Shown here: piece after piece, positions 1 through 9,545 of the stretch
Numbering within the stretch: the first letter of the stretch is position 1
How the letters are laid out: every line of letters begins with the position of its first letter
Source: VRUE01 sp033856275
GTDB lineage: Bacteria; Actinomycetota; Thermoleophilia; Solirubrobacterales; 70-9
Direction of reading: 5' to 3'
Length of the DNA: 64,000 nucleotides
Assembly: GCA_033856275.1 (NCBI GenBank)
Contig: JAWVFJ010000011.1
Span: forward strand, 1-64,000
Position numbers and translations under genes: made by a program
Notes under the pieces: generated by a model
Database searches by the model: none
What the model saw: the letters and a program-made list of their open reading frames with translations, nothing else
Told to the model about the DNA's origin: nothing

Positions 1-269
1 CCGAGGTCCCCAAGGTCGAAGTGAACGCGTTCCCGCGTCACTTCGCCGCGCACCAGGTAACGGGCACTGGCGCCGTGCTTGGTGACGAAGAGCATGAGCA
101 CCCCTTCGGTCCCCGTCGACCCGACAATGCCCAAGAGTTTGTAGCCGTTCGTCCCCTTGAGCTCGAACGCTCCCTCAGCCCCCTTCGGCGTCGGTTCGTC
201 CGCGGTCGCGACAGGCACGGATACCAGGAGGAAGACGAGCAGCGTCGCGACAAGACAGCGCCTGAACAT
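1..269 (-). CDS. secreted protein of unknown function (3' end outside window)
   Basis: An open frame starts with ATG at 269 and runs off the left edge, giving 89 complete codons. It begins MFRRCLVATLLVFLLVSVPVATADE: two arginines, a hydrophobic stretch and an Ala-x-Ala-like cleavage site near residue 23, which is a clear Sec signal peptide. The visible mature part is Gly-, Thr- and Val-rich and polar, with no Cys and no motif I recognise. It is divergent from the malic enzyme gene, with about 75 bases between the starts. Presumably exported; function unknown. The signal peptide is what makes this frame convincing over the overlapping frames. Confidence 0.7.
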   Translation of the reverse strand, partial: MFRRCLVATLLVFLLVSVPVATADEPTPKGAEGAFELKGTNGYKLLGIVGSTGTEGVLMLFVTKHGASARYLVRGEVTRERVHFDLGDL

Positions 270-344
270 TCGGCGCACCCTACGCAAACGCGCCCGAGGC
301 CAACGCTTGACCTGCTCGCCGCGGGAATCTGATTCGATTGCGGC

Positions 345-1802
<1,458 letters not shown>

Positions 1803-1806
1803 CTTC

Positions 1807-2712
1807 GTGAAGGTTCTCGTCAGCGGAGCCAGCGGTTTCATCGGGTCGGCACTGTGCGATTCCCTGTTGGTTCGCGGTGACACGGTAGTCGGGCTCACCC
1901 GCGATCCCCAGCGGGCGCGGAGCACCAACCCGAGTGTTACCTGGCACGCCTGGGAGCCAACGTTGGAACGTCCCCCAGCGGCAGCCTTCGACGGTATCGA
2001 CGGCGTCGTCCACCTGCTCGGCGAGAAGATCAACCAGCGTTGGACCGACGAGGCCAAGGAGCGGATCATGGAGAGCCGCCGTACCGGCACCCACAACCTG
2101 GTGGGAACGATCGCCAGCCTCGAGCGCAAGCCAAAAGCTCTGGTCAGCCAGTCCGCGATCGGCTACTACGGCGACCGCGGCGCAAGTCTCGTCGACGAGT
2201 CGACGGAGCCGGGCAGGGGCTTCGATGCTGAGGTCGTACGCGAGTGGGAGAAGGCCGCCCACGAGATCGACGGCGCCGGCGTCCGCCTGGTCATCGTCCG
2301 CACCGGCCACGTTCTCGACCCGCGCGGGGGCTTCCTGGGACCGCAGCTGACCCCATTCAAGCTCGGCGTCGGCGGCCCGTTGGCCGGCGGCAACCAGTAC
2401 GTCTCCTGGATCCATATCCAAGATGAGGTCAACATCCTGCTCTGGGCGCTGGAGAACGAGCGGGTCAGCGGTGTCGTCAACGCAACGGCGCCGAATCCGG
2501 CGATGAACAAGGTGTTCTCGAAGGCGCTTGGCAAGGCACTTGGAAGGCCGGCCGTGGTGCCGGTTCCTGGGCTTACGGTTGATCTCATGTACGGAAAAGA
2601 GTTCGGCAAGGTGCTGCGGGGCGGGCAGCGCGTGATGCCCCGGCGAGCGCTGGATCTCGGATACGAGTTCAAGCATCCAAACCTCGAAGAGGCTCTCGAA
2701 GACTTGCTCTAG
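1807..2712 (+). CDS. TIGR01777-type NAD-dependent epimerase (YfcH/SDR39U1-like)
   Basis: 301 aa from GTG at 1807, chosen because the protein then starts directly with the Rossmann strand VKVLVSGASGFIGSAL and lies just after the malic enzyme stop. An in-frame extension upstream would only read through the malic enzyme gene in another frame. The GASGFIG nucleotide-binding loop, the LLGEKINQRW segment and a YYGDRG stretch in the middle are characteristic of the TIGR01777 family of extended short-chain dehydrogenases. The family's substrate is poorly known, so the reaction cannot be stated. Length is normal for the family. Confidence 0.88.
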   Translation: MKVLVSGASGFIGSALCDSLLVRGDTVVGLTRDPQRARSTNPSVTWHAWEPTLERPPAAAFDGIDGVVHLLGEKINQRWTDEAKERIMESRRTGTHNLVGTIASLERKPKALVSQSAIGYYGDRGASLVDESTEPGRGFDAEVVREWEKAAHEIDGAGVRLVIVRTGHVLDPRGGFLGPQLTPFKLGVGGPLAGGNQYVSWIHIQDEVNILLWALENERVSGVVNATAPNPAMNKVFSKALGKALGRPAVVPVPGLTVDLMYGKEFGKVLRGGQRVMPRRALDLGYEFKHPNLEEALEDLL

Positions 2713-2736
2713 CGGGGGCCCTCTCTGCAGCTCGGG

Positions 2737-3234
2737 CTAGGTCTCGTGGAGGGCTTCGCTCAAGGACTTGCGGAGGGAGGCGGAATCCGCGGATTCGAGA
2801 AGCTGGAGCAGGCGACGCATCGCGGCGGCCCCTGAGCTTGCGGAGATCCAGGGGACCTCGGCGGTTTCCAGGATCCGGTGCGTAAACCGAGCCGCCCTCG
2901 GGTCGGGAGCTTCCAGGTAAGCAACGGCGGTTGAATCCTCCGTTGCTTGACGAGCGTTCGCGCCGAGCGTGGCGAGGTTGAGCTTTCCGCGATCGGAGGC
3001 GCTTGGGAGGCAAGTCGCCTGGACGCGTAGATCCCCGGCGCGACCGCCTTGGCTCGCAAGCTCCCTCTTCGCCGTGGCACACAAGGGAGCTTCGACATAA
3101 GCGGTAATGGTGGCGTCGCTAGCTACTCCTCCTCCGCCGCAGCCAGTTGCAGTTACGAGCAAGCCACAAGCCACTGCAATCGTGGTCTTGCGGAAGACGG
3201 AGGAGAGGCGGGTGCCCCCTCCCAAAACACTCAA
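2737..3234 (-). CDS. small lipoprotein, shortened type-1 periplasmic-binding-like fold
   Basis: 165 aa. A hydrophobic segment (residues about 19-30) ends in the lipobox-like VTATGC, so the protein is probably cleaved and lipid-modified at Cys32. The mature part has ANARQATEDSTAVAYLEAPDP and VPWISASSGAAAM, which resemble the first lobe of branched-chain amino-acid-type binding proteins. The full family has about 400 residues, so most of the second lobe is missing and ligand binding is doubtful. No ATG or GTG fits: the only starts before the signal peptide are TTG codons at 3234 and 3225, inside the palindrome at 3202-3279. The N-terminus is therefore encoded by that repeat. Function unknown. 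Confidence 0.65.
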   Translation of the reverse strand: MSVLGGGTRLSSVFRKTTIAVACGLLVTATGCGGGGVASDATITAYVEAPLCATAKRELASQGGRAGDLRVQATCLPSASDRGKLNLATLGANARQATEDSTAVAYLEAPDPRAARFTHRILETAEVPWISASSGAAAMRRLLQLLESADSASLRKSLSEALHET

Positions 3235-3279
3235 GAGCGGCTCCCGCCGCTCGTTTTGGGAGGGGGCACCCGCCTCTCC
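3202..3279. repeat. large palindromic element 1 (27-bp perfect arms)
   Basis: Arms 3202-3228 and 3253-3279 are exact reverse complements over 27 bp, with a 24-base loop that itself contains a 6-bp stem. The element lies between the pfkA stop (3292) and the lipoprotein gene. The lipoprotein's possible TTG start codons (3234, 3225) fall in its loop and left arm. It is one of eight such palindromes in the first 26 kb; no run of T follows it, so a simple intrinsic terminator does not explain it. Confidence 0.9.
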
Positions 3280-3291
3280 CCTGCCTTGCCG

Positions 3292-4320
3292 CTAGCCAAA
3301 GAAAACCTCAGCCTCTGAGTACAGAGACTCCGGCACAGTCTTGAGTTCAGTCGTGGCCTCACTGAGGTCAACAAGCTGAATATCAGTGCCACGCAGCGCC
3401 GTCATCTTGCCCCAGTCCCCGGCATCGACAGCATCGATCGCATGCAACCCGAATCGAGTCGCGAGCACCCGGTCGAAGGCCGTCGGCGTCCCGCCCCGCT
3501 GGACGTGCCCGAGCACCGTCGCCCGGGCCTCCTTGCCGGTCCGCTGCTCGATCTCCCCCTCGAGCCAGTGGGCGATGCCGCCGAGGGCGACGTGGCCGAA
3601 CTGGTCGAGCTTCTCGTTCTTGGTCTCGGGCATGCCGCCGAGCGGCTGGGCACCCTCGGCGACGACGAGGATCGGGGCGAACTGGTGCTCGAAGCGGCGA
3701 CCGACGAACTGGCAGACGCGGTCGAGGTCGAAGGGCAGCTCTGGAATCAGGATCACGTTGGCGCCGCCGGCCAGGCCAGCGTGGAAGGCGATCCAGCCGG
3801 CGTGCCGTCCCATCACCTCGACGATCAGCACGCGATGGTGGCTGTCCGCGGTGGTGTGCAGGCGGTCAATCGCCTCCATCGCGATGTTGACCGCGGTATC
3901 GAAACCGAAGGTGTAGTCGGTGGCGCTGAGGTCGTTGTCGATCGTCTTCGGCACGCCGACGACGTGGACTCCGTGCTCCGTGTACAGACGGGATGCGGCG
4001 CCAAGGGTGTCCTCGCCGCCAATCGCGATCAGGCCCTCGACGCCGTCGGCCCTCAAGTTCTCGGCCAGGCGCTGTGGCCCGCTTTCCTCCTTGAACGGGT
4101 TGGTGCGTGAGGCACCCAGGATGGTGCCGCCACGCGGCAGGATGCCGCGCACCTCGGGAACCCCGAGCGGGCGGCTGTCGCGCTCGAGCGGGCCGCGCCA
4201 GCCGTCGCGATAGCCGACGAACTCGTGGCCACAGTATTCGACTCCCTTTCGCACGATCGCGCGGATCACCGCGTTCAGCCCCGGACAATCCCCGCCACCG
4301 GTCAGCACACCGATCCGCAT
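3292..4320 (-). CDS. pfkA: 6-phosphofructokinase, probably pyrophosphate-dependent
   Basis: 342 aa, group III/actinobacterial-type phosphofructokinase: phosphorylates fructose 6-phosphate to the 1,6-bisphosphate in glycolysis. The N-terminal GVLTGGGDCPGLN phosphate loop, catalytic TIDND, MGRHAGWIA and the late HVQRGGTPTAFDR motif are present. The phosphoryl-donor region reads GGEDT, and PKTIDND carries Lys just before the catalytic loop. In known members, Asp in place of Gly in GGDGS and Lys in this second position go with use of pyrophosphate, so I predict a PPi enzyme (EC 2.7.1.90), which can be reversible. ATP use cannot be excluded from sequence. The gene is divergent from the methyltransferase gene at 4391. 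Confidence 0.93.
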   Translation of the reverse strand: MRIGVLTGGGDCPGLNAVIRAIVRKGVEYCGHEFVGYRDGWRGPLERDSRPLGVPEVRGILPRGGTILGASRTNPFKEESGPQRLAENLRADGVEGLIAIGGEDTLGAASRLYTEHGVHVVGVPKTIDNDLSATDYTFGFDTAVNIAMEAIDRLHTTADSHHRVLIVEVMGRHAGWIAFHAGLAGGANVILIPELPFDLDRVCQFVGRRFEHQFAPILVVAEGAQPLGGMPETKNEKLDQFGHVALGGIAHWLEGEIEQRTGKEARATVLGHVQRGGTPTAFDRVLATRFGLHAIDAVDAGDWGKMTALRGTDIQLVDLSEATTELKTVPESLYSEAEVFFG

Positions 4321-4390
4321 CGCCTCAGATTAGCCGTGACGAACGCGCGACCAAGCGCTAGGTTCGTCCCCAACCACGAAAGGAGCGACG

Positions 4391-5206
4391 ATGGGCGACA
4401 CGGTGGATATGCAGGCGCTGCGCGAGGCGGGGCAGAAGACCTGGGCGGAGGGCGACTTCGCGGTGGTCGCCTCAATCGTGGTAATGGCCTCCGAGGAATT
4501 GGCAGAAGCCCTCGACGTCGTTCCCGACGAGCGGGTGCTCGATGTCGCTTGCGGCAGCGGCAATGCGGCGCTCGCCGCTGCCCGGCGCTCTTGGGGAAAC
4601 GTGGTGGGCGTCGATTTCGTGCCGGCCCTGCTCGAGCGTGGCCGCGAACGCGCCGCAGCCGAGCGTCTAGACGTCGAGTTCGTCGAGGGAGATGCCGCCG
4701 AGCTGCCCTTCGGTGACGGAGAGTTCGACGTGGTCACCTCGGTCTTCGGCGCGATGTTCGCGCCCGAACAAAAGCAAGCAGCCACCGAACTGCTTCGCGT
4801 CTGCAAGCCCGGCGGCCGCATAGGCATGGCGAACTGGGTCCCGGACAGCCCGGTCAGCCAGCTCTTCGCGATCGTCGCCAAGCACGCGCCACCGCCGCCC
4901 GGGTTCACGCCCCCCGTACTTTGGGGGACCGAGGAGCACGTGCGCGAGCTCTTCGAGGACGGAGTGACGGACCTGCGTTTCGAGCGCAAGGTATCCCGGC
5001 AGCCGTTCCGCTCCATGGATCACTACCTGGAGATCTTCCGCAGCTATTTCGGCCCGATAAAGATGGCCTTCGACAGGGTTGGCGCCGATGGCGAAGAGGC
5101 CCTGGAGGCAGACCTGCGCGAGCAGTTGGAGAAGTGCAATACGGCGGGCAATCGGGCTTTCGTGCTCGAACCTGAGTACCTGCAGGTGATCGCGAGGCGC
5201 AGCTAG
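4391..5206 (+). CDS. class I SAM-dependent methyltransferase
   Basis: 271 aa with a UbiE/Methyltransf_11-like Rossmann fold. Motif I VLDVACGSGNAAL lies near residue 50, the acidic end of strand 2 in VVGVDF, and motif II/III around EGDAAELPFGDGEFDVVTS. The C-terminal third (YFGPIKMAFDRVG, EEALEADLREQLEKCN) is typical of family members acting on small molecules. An AAAGGAG-like ribosome site precedes the ATG at 4391. Substrate is unknown, and the neighbours (pfkA divergent, trp genes convergent) do not suggest one. Confidence 0.85.
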   Translation: MGDTVDMQALREAGQKTWAEGDFAVVASIVVMASEELAEALDVVPDERVLDVACGSGNAALAAARRSWGNVVGVDFVPALLERGRERAAAERLDVEFVEGDAAELPFGDGEFDVVTSVFGAMFAPEQKQAATELLRVCKPGGRIGMANWVPDSPVSQLFAIVAKHAPPPPGFTPPVLWGTEEHVRELFEDGVTDLRFERKVSRQPFRSMDHYLEIFRSYFGPIKMAFDRVGADGEEALEADLREQLEKCNTAGNRAFVLEPEYLQVIARRS

Positions 5207-5217
5207 CCCGACGGGCG

Positions 5218-5367
5218 CTAGGACTTCGGCTGAAGGACGCGGATCGAGGCGCCGATCAGCAGGATGCCGAAGAAGATCACGCCGGCGACGGCGCCACCCT
5301 GGCCAAGCACGCTGTAGGCGACAGCCGTCGTAGCGAGAGCGAGAAAGAGTGTGACCACCATTCCCAT
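5218..5367 (-). CDS. 49-residue membrane protein downstream of trpA
   Basis: A short frame from ATG at 5367 to TAG at 5218 encodes a protein with two hydrophobic segments, MVVTLFLALATTAVAYSVL and GAVAGVIFFGILLIGASI, separated by a glycine-rich turn and ending in a basic RVLQPKS tail. This composition is expected for a small helical-hairpin membrane protein and not for a chance frame. It lies 36 bases after the trpA stop on the same strand, so it is probably the last gene of the trp cluster. Function unknown. Confidence 0.6.
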   Translation of the reverse strand: MGMVVTLFLALATTAVAYSVLGQGGAVAGVIFFGILLIGASIRVLQPKS

Positions 5368-5403
5368 GCGGCGGGCATCCTATCCGTTCCGCAGGTTGCG
5401 GTC

Positions 5404-6312
5404 TCAGCCAGCGAGGGCCGCCCGTGTATCGCGCAGGAAGCTGCCGACGGTCTTGCCAGCGGCGTCCGGTCCCCCCGCCTCCCCGGCAGCGCGAACGAGC
5501 CGGCTGCCGATGATTACGCCGTCGGCAACCCTCCCAACCTGCGCGGCCTGAGCGGGCGTGCCGATCCCGAAGCCAACCGCCACCGGCACCTCGGCCTCGG
5601 CCTTCGTAGCGTTAACGAGATCGCTCAACTCCGCCGGAATCTCATCGCGCTCACCGGTCGTCCCCACCGTCGAGACGACGTAGACGAAACCCTTCGCAGC
5701 CTCACAGATCCGCGCCCGCCGCTCAGCCGGCGTCGTCGGCGCAACCAGCGGCGCCAGAGCCAGTCCAACCGCGGCGAACTCCTCCCTCATCGGCTCAGCT
5801 TCCTCGAGCGGCAGGTCAGGCACGATCGCCCCTGCCGCCCCGACCTCAAGCGCCCGCTCAGCGAACTCAGCTGCGCCGCCGTGAGCAAAGACCATGTTGG
5901 CGTAGACCATGAAGACAACCGGCACCCGATCCGAGATCGCTTCGCACAGATCCATCGCGGTCTCCAACGTCGTCCCAGCTTCAAGTGCCGCCGTGGCCGC
6001 CGCATGAATAGTCGGCCCATCCGCAAGCGGGTCCGAAAAAGGCATCCCGAGCTCAACTAGGTCAGCCGATTCGGCATAGGCCTCGGCCACAGCCCGCGAA
6101 GTCTCCGAATCCGGATACCCGGCCATCATGTACGGCATCAGCGCCGCCCGGCCTTCATCTTTAGCTGCCAGGAACGCAGCCTCGATCCGCTCGACCCCGG
6201 AGGACGCTGTCGAGCTGGGAGCCGGGGGGCGGTTCTCCGGAGCCTCCCTGCTGTTGCTCCGGAGAACCACCCCCCGGCTCCCCACCTCGCCGCTGTTGCC
6301 TTGGCGAGTCAC
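5404..6312 (-). CDS. trpA: tryptophan synthase alpha subunit with palindrome-encoded N-terminal extension
   Basis: TrpA cleaves indole-3-glycerol phosphate to indole, passed to TrpB. Conserved parts are clear: the catalytic Glu in DLVELGMPFSDPLADGP, the catalytic Asp in AGAIVPDLPLEEA, the GTTGERD phosphate loop and GFGIGTP. The enzyme proper begins around residue 39 (GVERIEAAF). The preceding residues are Ser/Arg/Pro/Gly-rich and correspond to a palindromic element (6217-6282). No ATG, GTG or TTG lies between the element and the enzyme, so translation must start before or inside it. GTG at 6312 overlaps the trpB stop as GTGA and is the natural choice; GTGs at 6285 and 6270 are alternatives. 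The extension is a real oddity; catalysis should be unaffected. Confidence 0.95.
   Translation of the reverse strand: MTRQGNSGEVGSRGVVLRSNSREAPENRPPAPSSTASSGVERIEAAFLAAKDEGRAALMPYMMAGYPDSETSRAVAEAYAESADLVELGMPFSDPLADGPTIHAAATAALEAGTTLETAMDLCEAISDRVPVVFMVYANMVFAHGGAAEFAERALEVGAAGAIVPDLPLEEAEPMREEFAAVGLALAPLVAPTTPAERRARICEAAKGFVYVVSTVGTTGERDEIPAELSDLVNATKAEAEVPVAVGFGIGTPAQAAQVGRVADGVIIGSRLVRAAGEAGGPDAAGKTVGSFLRDTRAALAG
6217..6282. repeat. palindromic element 2, inside trpA 5' coding region
   Basis: Arms 6217-6242 and 6257-6282 (26 bp, 25 matching plus one G.T) enclose a 14-base loop; flanking bases extend the pairing further. It encodes roughly residues 11-32 of TrpA. Its central core (GGAGCCTCC-N2-GCTGTTGCTCC) recurs on the opposite strand in the element at 18432-18483, although the outer arms of the two elements differ. 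Confidence 0.9.
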
Positions 6313-7493
6313 CCCCTTGCTCCCTGCGCCACGCCCTGCTCGATGACCTCGGCCAAGTCCTTGTCCCCCCGCCCGCTGAGGCAGAGCACGTCATAACCAT
6401 CGCCGCCATCACCGTTCTCGAGCAACCAAGCAATCGCATGCGACGACTCCAGCGCTGGGATGATCCCCTCTAGCTTCGACAGTTCGGCAAACGCCGCCAG
6501 CGCCTGCGCATCGGTGACCGCAAAATAACTGGCCCGCCCACTGTCGCGAAGGTAGGCGTGCTCCGGCCCAACTCCGGGATAATCGAGGCCAGCCGACACC
6601 GAGTGTGCCTCGAGGATCTGACCCTCGGAGTCGGCGATCACCGAAGAGAGCGAGCCGTGCAGAACGCCAGTGCTGCCCTTGCCAAGGGAGGCGCCATGAC
6701 GCTCGGTGTCAAGTCCCTCTCCCGCCGCCTCGACGCCGATCAACTCGACCTCCGAGTCTTCGATGAAGGGGGTAAAGATGCCGATCGAATTGGAGCCGCC
6801 GCCGACGCAGGCGACTACGCGGGTGGGCAGGGCGTTCTCGGCGACAAGCGCCTGCTCGCGTGCCTCCTCGCCAATCACCCGCTGCAGGTCGCGGACCAGC
6901 GCCGGGTAGGGCGCCGGACCGACCGCGGAGCCGATCACATAGTGGGTCGTCTCGACATTGGCGACCCAATCGCGGATTGCCGCGCTGACCGCCTCCTTCA
7001 GGGTCCGCGCGCCCGCCTCGACCGGGACCACCTCGGCCCCGAGCAGCGCCATCCGCTCGACGTTGGGCCGCTGGCGGCGGATGTCCTCCGAGCCCATGTA
7101 GACGACGCATTCGAGGCCGAGCAGGGCGCAGGCGGTAGCGGTGGCGACGCCGTGCTGGCCGGCGCCGGTCTCGGCGATCACCCGCGGCTTGCCCATCCGC
7201 TCGGCCAGCAGCGCCTGGCCGAGCGCGTTGTTGATCTTGTGGGCACCGGTGTGAGCGAGGTCCTCGCGCTTGAGGTAAACGCGGCGGCCGGCACGAGCCG
7301 AGAGCCGGTCGGCGAGGTAGAGCGGCGTCGGGCGACCAATGAAGTCGCGGTGCAGCAGGCGCAGTCGCTCGTTGAAGGCGTCGTCCTCGCGAGCTTCAGC
7401 CCAGGCAGCGCTCAGCTCGTCGAGCGCGGCGATCAGCGTCTCCGGCACATAGCGCCCCCCGTAGGGGCCGAACCGCTCCTCGACCGCGCTCAT
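6309..7493 (-). CDS. trpB: tryptophan synthase beta subunit
   Basis: 394 aa PLP enzyme condensing indole with serine to tryptophan, working as an alpha2beta2 complex with TrpA. The Schiff-base lysine is Lys86 in HTGAHKINNA. GAGQHGVATA, the phosphate-binding GGGSNSIG and CLSGRGDKD near the end are intact. N-terminal FGPYGGRYVPETL is the canonical TrpB1 start. The gene overlaps the trpF stop (7490-7493) upstream and the trpA start downstream, so the three are probably translationally coupled. Confidence 0.98.
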   Translation of the reverse strand: MSAVEERFGPYGGRYVPETLIAALDELSAAWAEAREDDAFNERLRLLHRDFIGRPTPLYLADRLSARAGRRVYLKREDLAHTGAHKINNALGQALLAERMGKPRVIAETGAGQHGVATATACALLGLECVVYMGSEDIRRQRPNVERMALLGAEVVPVEAGARTLKEAVSAAIRDWVANVETTHYVIGSAVGPAPYPALVRDLQRVIGEEAREQALVAENALPTRVVACVGGGSNSIGIFTPFIEDSEVELIGVEAAGEGLDTERHGASLGKGSTGVLHGSLSSVIADSEGQILEAHSVSAGLDYPGVGPEHAYLRDSGRASYFAVTDAQALAAFAELSKLEGIIPALESSHAIAWLLENGDGGDGYDVLCLSGRGDKDLAEVIEQGVAQGARG

Positions 7494-8125
7494 GCGGAGG
7501 GGACGCTAGCGCCCTTGGCTGCCTCGAAGAAGGCAGCCATCGCGGCGTGATCCTTACGGCCCGGCTCGGCCTCTACCCCGCTCGCCACATCGACCGCATA
7601 GGGATGCGTTACCGCGATCGCCTTGGCGACGTTGTCCGACCGCAGGCCCCCGGCGACAATCGAAGGAATCTCGGAGCGATGCTCGCGCAGCAGCTCCCAG
7701 TCAAAGCTTTCTCCAGTCCCCCCCCAGAGCCCCTTGCCACGCCGATCGAAGAGATGGAAGTCGGTCCGGAACGCCTCCGCCCCATGCACCTCCGCCCCAC
7801 TGGCCACATGAATCGCCTTGATCACCTTCACCCCAGTCCGCCGCGCCACCTCCGCACAAAACTGCGGCCCCTCGGCTCCGTTCAACTGCACCATCGTCAA
7901 CCCAGCCCCCTCCACAGCCTTCGCCACTTCCTCCAGCTCCGGATTGACAAAGACACCGACGACCTCGCACTTCCTGCGATACGCAGCGCAAATAGCCGCC
8001 GCTTCATCAGGCGGACAGGCCCGAGGACTCTTCTCGTAGTGAATGAGCCCAATAGCCCAAGCTCCCAACAAGACCGCCTCAGCGGCATCGTCGAGATTCG
8101 TGATCCCACAAATCTTTACGCGCAT
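7490..8125 (-). CDS. trpF: phosphoribosylanthranilate isomerase
   Basis: 211 aa from ATG at 8125, where the protein starts MRVKICGITNLDD as in other TrpF proteins. The catalytic Cys is Cys6 in KICGITN, and the general-acid Asp is in AVDVASGVE near residue 178. It is a single-domain beta/alpha barrel of normal length, not fused to TrpC. In this position the tryptophan pathway resumes after the inserted htrA gene. An in-frame extension to 8203 is open but crosses palindrome 3 and has no family support. Confidence 0.96.
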   Translation of the reverse strand: MRVKICGITNLDDAAEAVLLGAWAIGLIHYEKSPRACPPDEAAAICAAYRRKCEVVGVFVNPELEEVAKAVEGAGLTMVQLNGAEGPQFCAEVARRTGVKVIKAIHVASGAEVHGAEAFRTDFHLFDRRGKGLWGGTGESFDWELLREHRSEIPSIVAGGLRSDNVAKAIAVTHPYAVDVASGVEAEPGRKDHAAMAAFFEAAKGASVPSA

Positions 8126-8157
8126 AAGCCCAGGGTACGGGAGCGCCTCCGTGAAGC

Positions 8158-8265
8158 GGGAGCCGGACCCCCTCCGAACGGCTTGTACTTTTTCGGCAGT
8201 CATCCGCTCACGGCAAGCCGACCACCCTCCACCGAAAAAGTTGAGAGAGGAGGGGGTCGGCTCCC
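8158..8265. repeat. palindromic element 3 (htrA-trpF gap), core family A
   Basis: Outer arms 8158-8175 and 8249-8265 are complementary with one bulged base. An inner 10-bp stem, ACTTTTTCGG/CCGAAAAAGT, lies at 8187-8196 and 8232-8241. It starts three bases after the htrA stop and fills the space before trpF. Core stretches 8179-8198 and 8227-8245 are identical to 21844-21863 and 21891-21909 in element 7, whose outer arms are unrelated. Confidence 0.92.
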
Positions 8266-8267
8266 AC

Positions 8268-9482
8268 TTACCCGGCGGACTGGGGCCGAACCCCGAGCGT
8301 GACCGTGACGTGCTTGGTTTCGTTGTCCCCCCGCAGCAGCGTCAATTCCATCTTGTCGCCTGGCTGCGCCGAGTTGACCGCGTTGATCACGTCTTCCATC
8401 GAGCCGATCGGCTTGCCGTCGACTTCGGTGATGATGTCGCCGCCGAGGTTGATCTTGGCGCCTTCGATGGTTGCTTCGGTGTTGCCGCCTTCGACGCCCG
8501 CCTTGTCCGCCGGGCTGTCTTTGACGACTTCGTTGACGAGGACGCCCTTTTCGACCGGCAGTTTCAGCGCTTTTGCCAAGGCGGGCGTGACGCTGCCGCC
8601 GCTGATGCCGATGTAGGCGTGCTTGACTTCGCCGTGATCTTCGAGCTGTTCGACGACTTCGCGAGCGGTGTTGATCGGCACCGCGAAGCCGATGCCGACG
8701 TTGCCGCCGCTGCCACCGCCAGTCTGAATCTGCGAGTTGATCCCGATCACGCTGCCGTGGGCATCGATCAGCGGACCGCCGGAGTTGCCAGGGTTGATCG
8801 CGGCATCGGTCTGGATCACGTGCGAGATCGAAAAGCCGTTGGGCGCCTGGATCTGGCGCTGCAGGGCAGAGACGATTCCGGCGGTCACGGTGCGATCGAG
8901 CCCAAACGGGTTGCCGATCGCGACGACTGGATCGCCGACATGGACTTTGGACGAATCGCCCAACGAAAGCGGGTGCTGCTGGTCGGCGGGGACGTCGATT
9001 TTGAGCAGGGCGACGTCGGTCGCCGGATCGGTGCCGACGACTTCGGCCTCATGGCTGACATCCGAGGAGCCGAGCTTGACCTCGACCTTGGTCGCACCTT
9101 CGACCACGTGGTTGTTGGTGACGATATGTCCTTCGGTGTCGATCAGGAAGCCCGAGCCAGTGGCAATGCCACCGCCCTGCGATTCTTCTTCGCCGAACGG
9201 GTTGAACGGAGAGGACGATTCTTCGGCGGGCTCGGTCGCTTCGATGAAGGCGACACCCTGGCCGTCGTGACGGTAGATCTGGTTGACCGTGTTGGTGTTA
9301 GCGCTGCTTTCCGTGTTGTCAATTGGCGCGCTGCTAAGCGGCGCCGTGATCGTGGTGGTGGTGCTATCGCCGGCATCGAGCCAACCGGCGGCAATAGCAA
9401 TCCAACCAAACGCCGCGACCACGGCGCCGCCAAGTAGCGCGGAGCCAAACGATGAGCGAAAGAAGCGACGCATTGGGAGCAC
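8268..9482 (-). CDS. htrA: HtrA/DegP-type serine protease with PDZ domain
   Basis: 404 aa. One membrane anchor at about residues 12-33 is followed by a Thr/Ser-rich linker, so the protease faces outward. The trypsin-like domain has the triad His in TNNHVVEG, Asp in PATDVALLKID and Ser in NPGNSGGPLI. A single C-terminal PDZ domain covers about residues 300-395. It acts in envelope protein quality control. The gene is placed between trpC and trpF on the same strand with short gaps. The first Met (9482) or Met4 (9473) could start the protein; both keep the anchor. Confidence 0.95.
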   Translation of the reverse strand: MLPMRRFFRSSFGSALLGGAVVAAFGWIAIAAGWLDAGDSTTTTITAPLSSAPIDNTESSANTNTVNQIYRHDGQGVAFIEATEPAEESSSPFNPFGEEESQGGGIATGSGFLIDTEGHIVTNNHVVEGATKVEVKLGSSDVSHEAEVVGTDPATDVALLKIDVPADQQHPLSLGDSSKVHVGDPVVAIGNPFGLDRTVTAGIVSALQRQIQAPNGFSISHVIQTDAAINPGNSGGPLIDAHGSVIGINSQIQTGGGSGGNVGIGFAVPINTAREVVEQLEDHGEVKHAYIGISGGSVTPALAKALKLPVEKGVLVNEVVKDSPADKAGVEGGNTEATIEGAKINLGGDIITEVDGKPIGSMEDVINAVNSAQPGDKMELTLLRGDNETKHVTVTLGVRPQSAG

Positions 9483-9545
9483 TGTAGGTCGGTTCCTTCA
9501 GCGCTTCTTAAACGACCCGCAAACCGGACCTAAATCTTGCCGCGC

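Noticed and set aside
8043..9437. 464-codon open frame opposite htrA
   Set aside because: Antisense of a clearly assigned gene, Asp/Arg/Val-rich as expected of a G+C-rich shadow frame, without family motifs. The same holds for other long antisense frames (12090-13109, 14287-15171, 22432-23328, 34794-36188).
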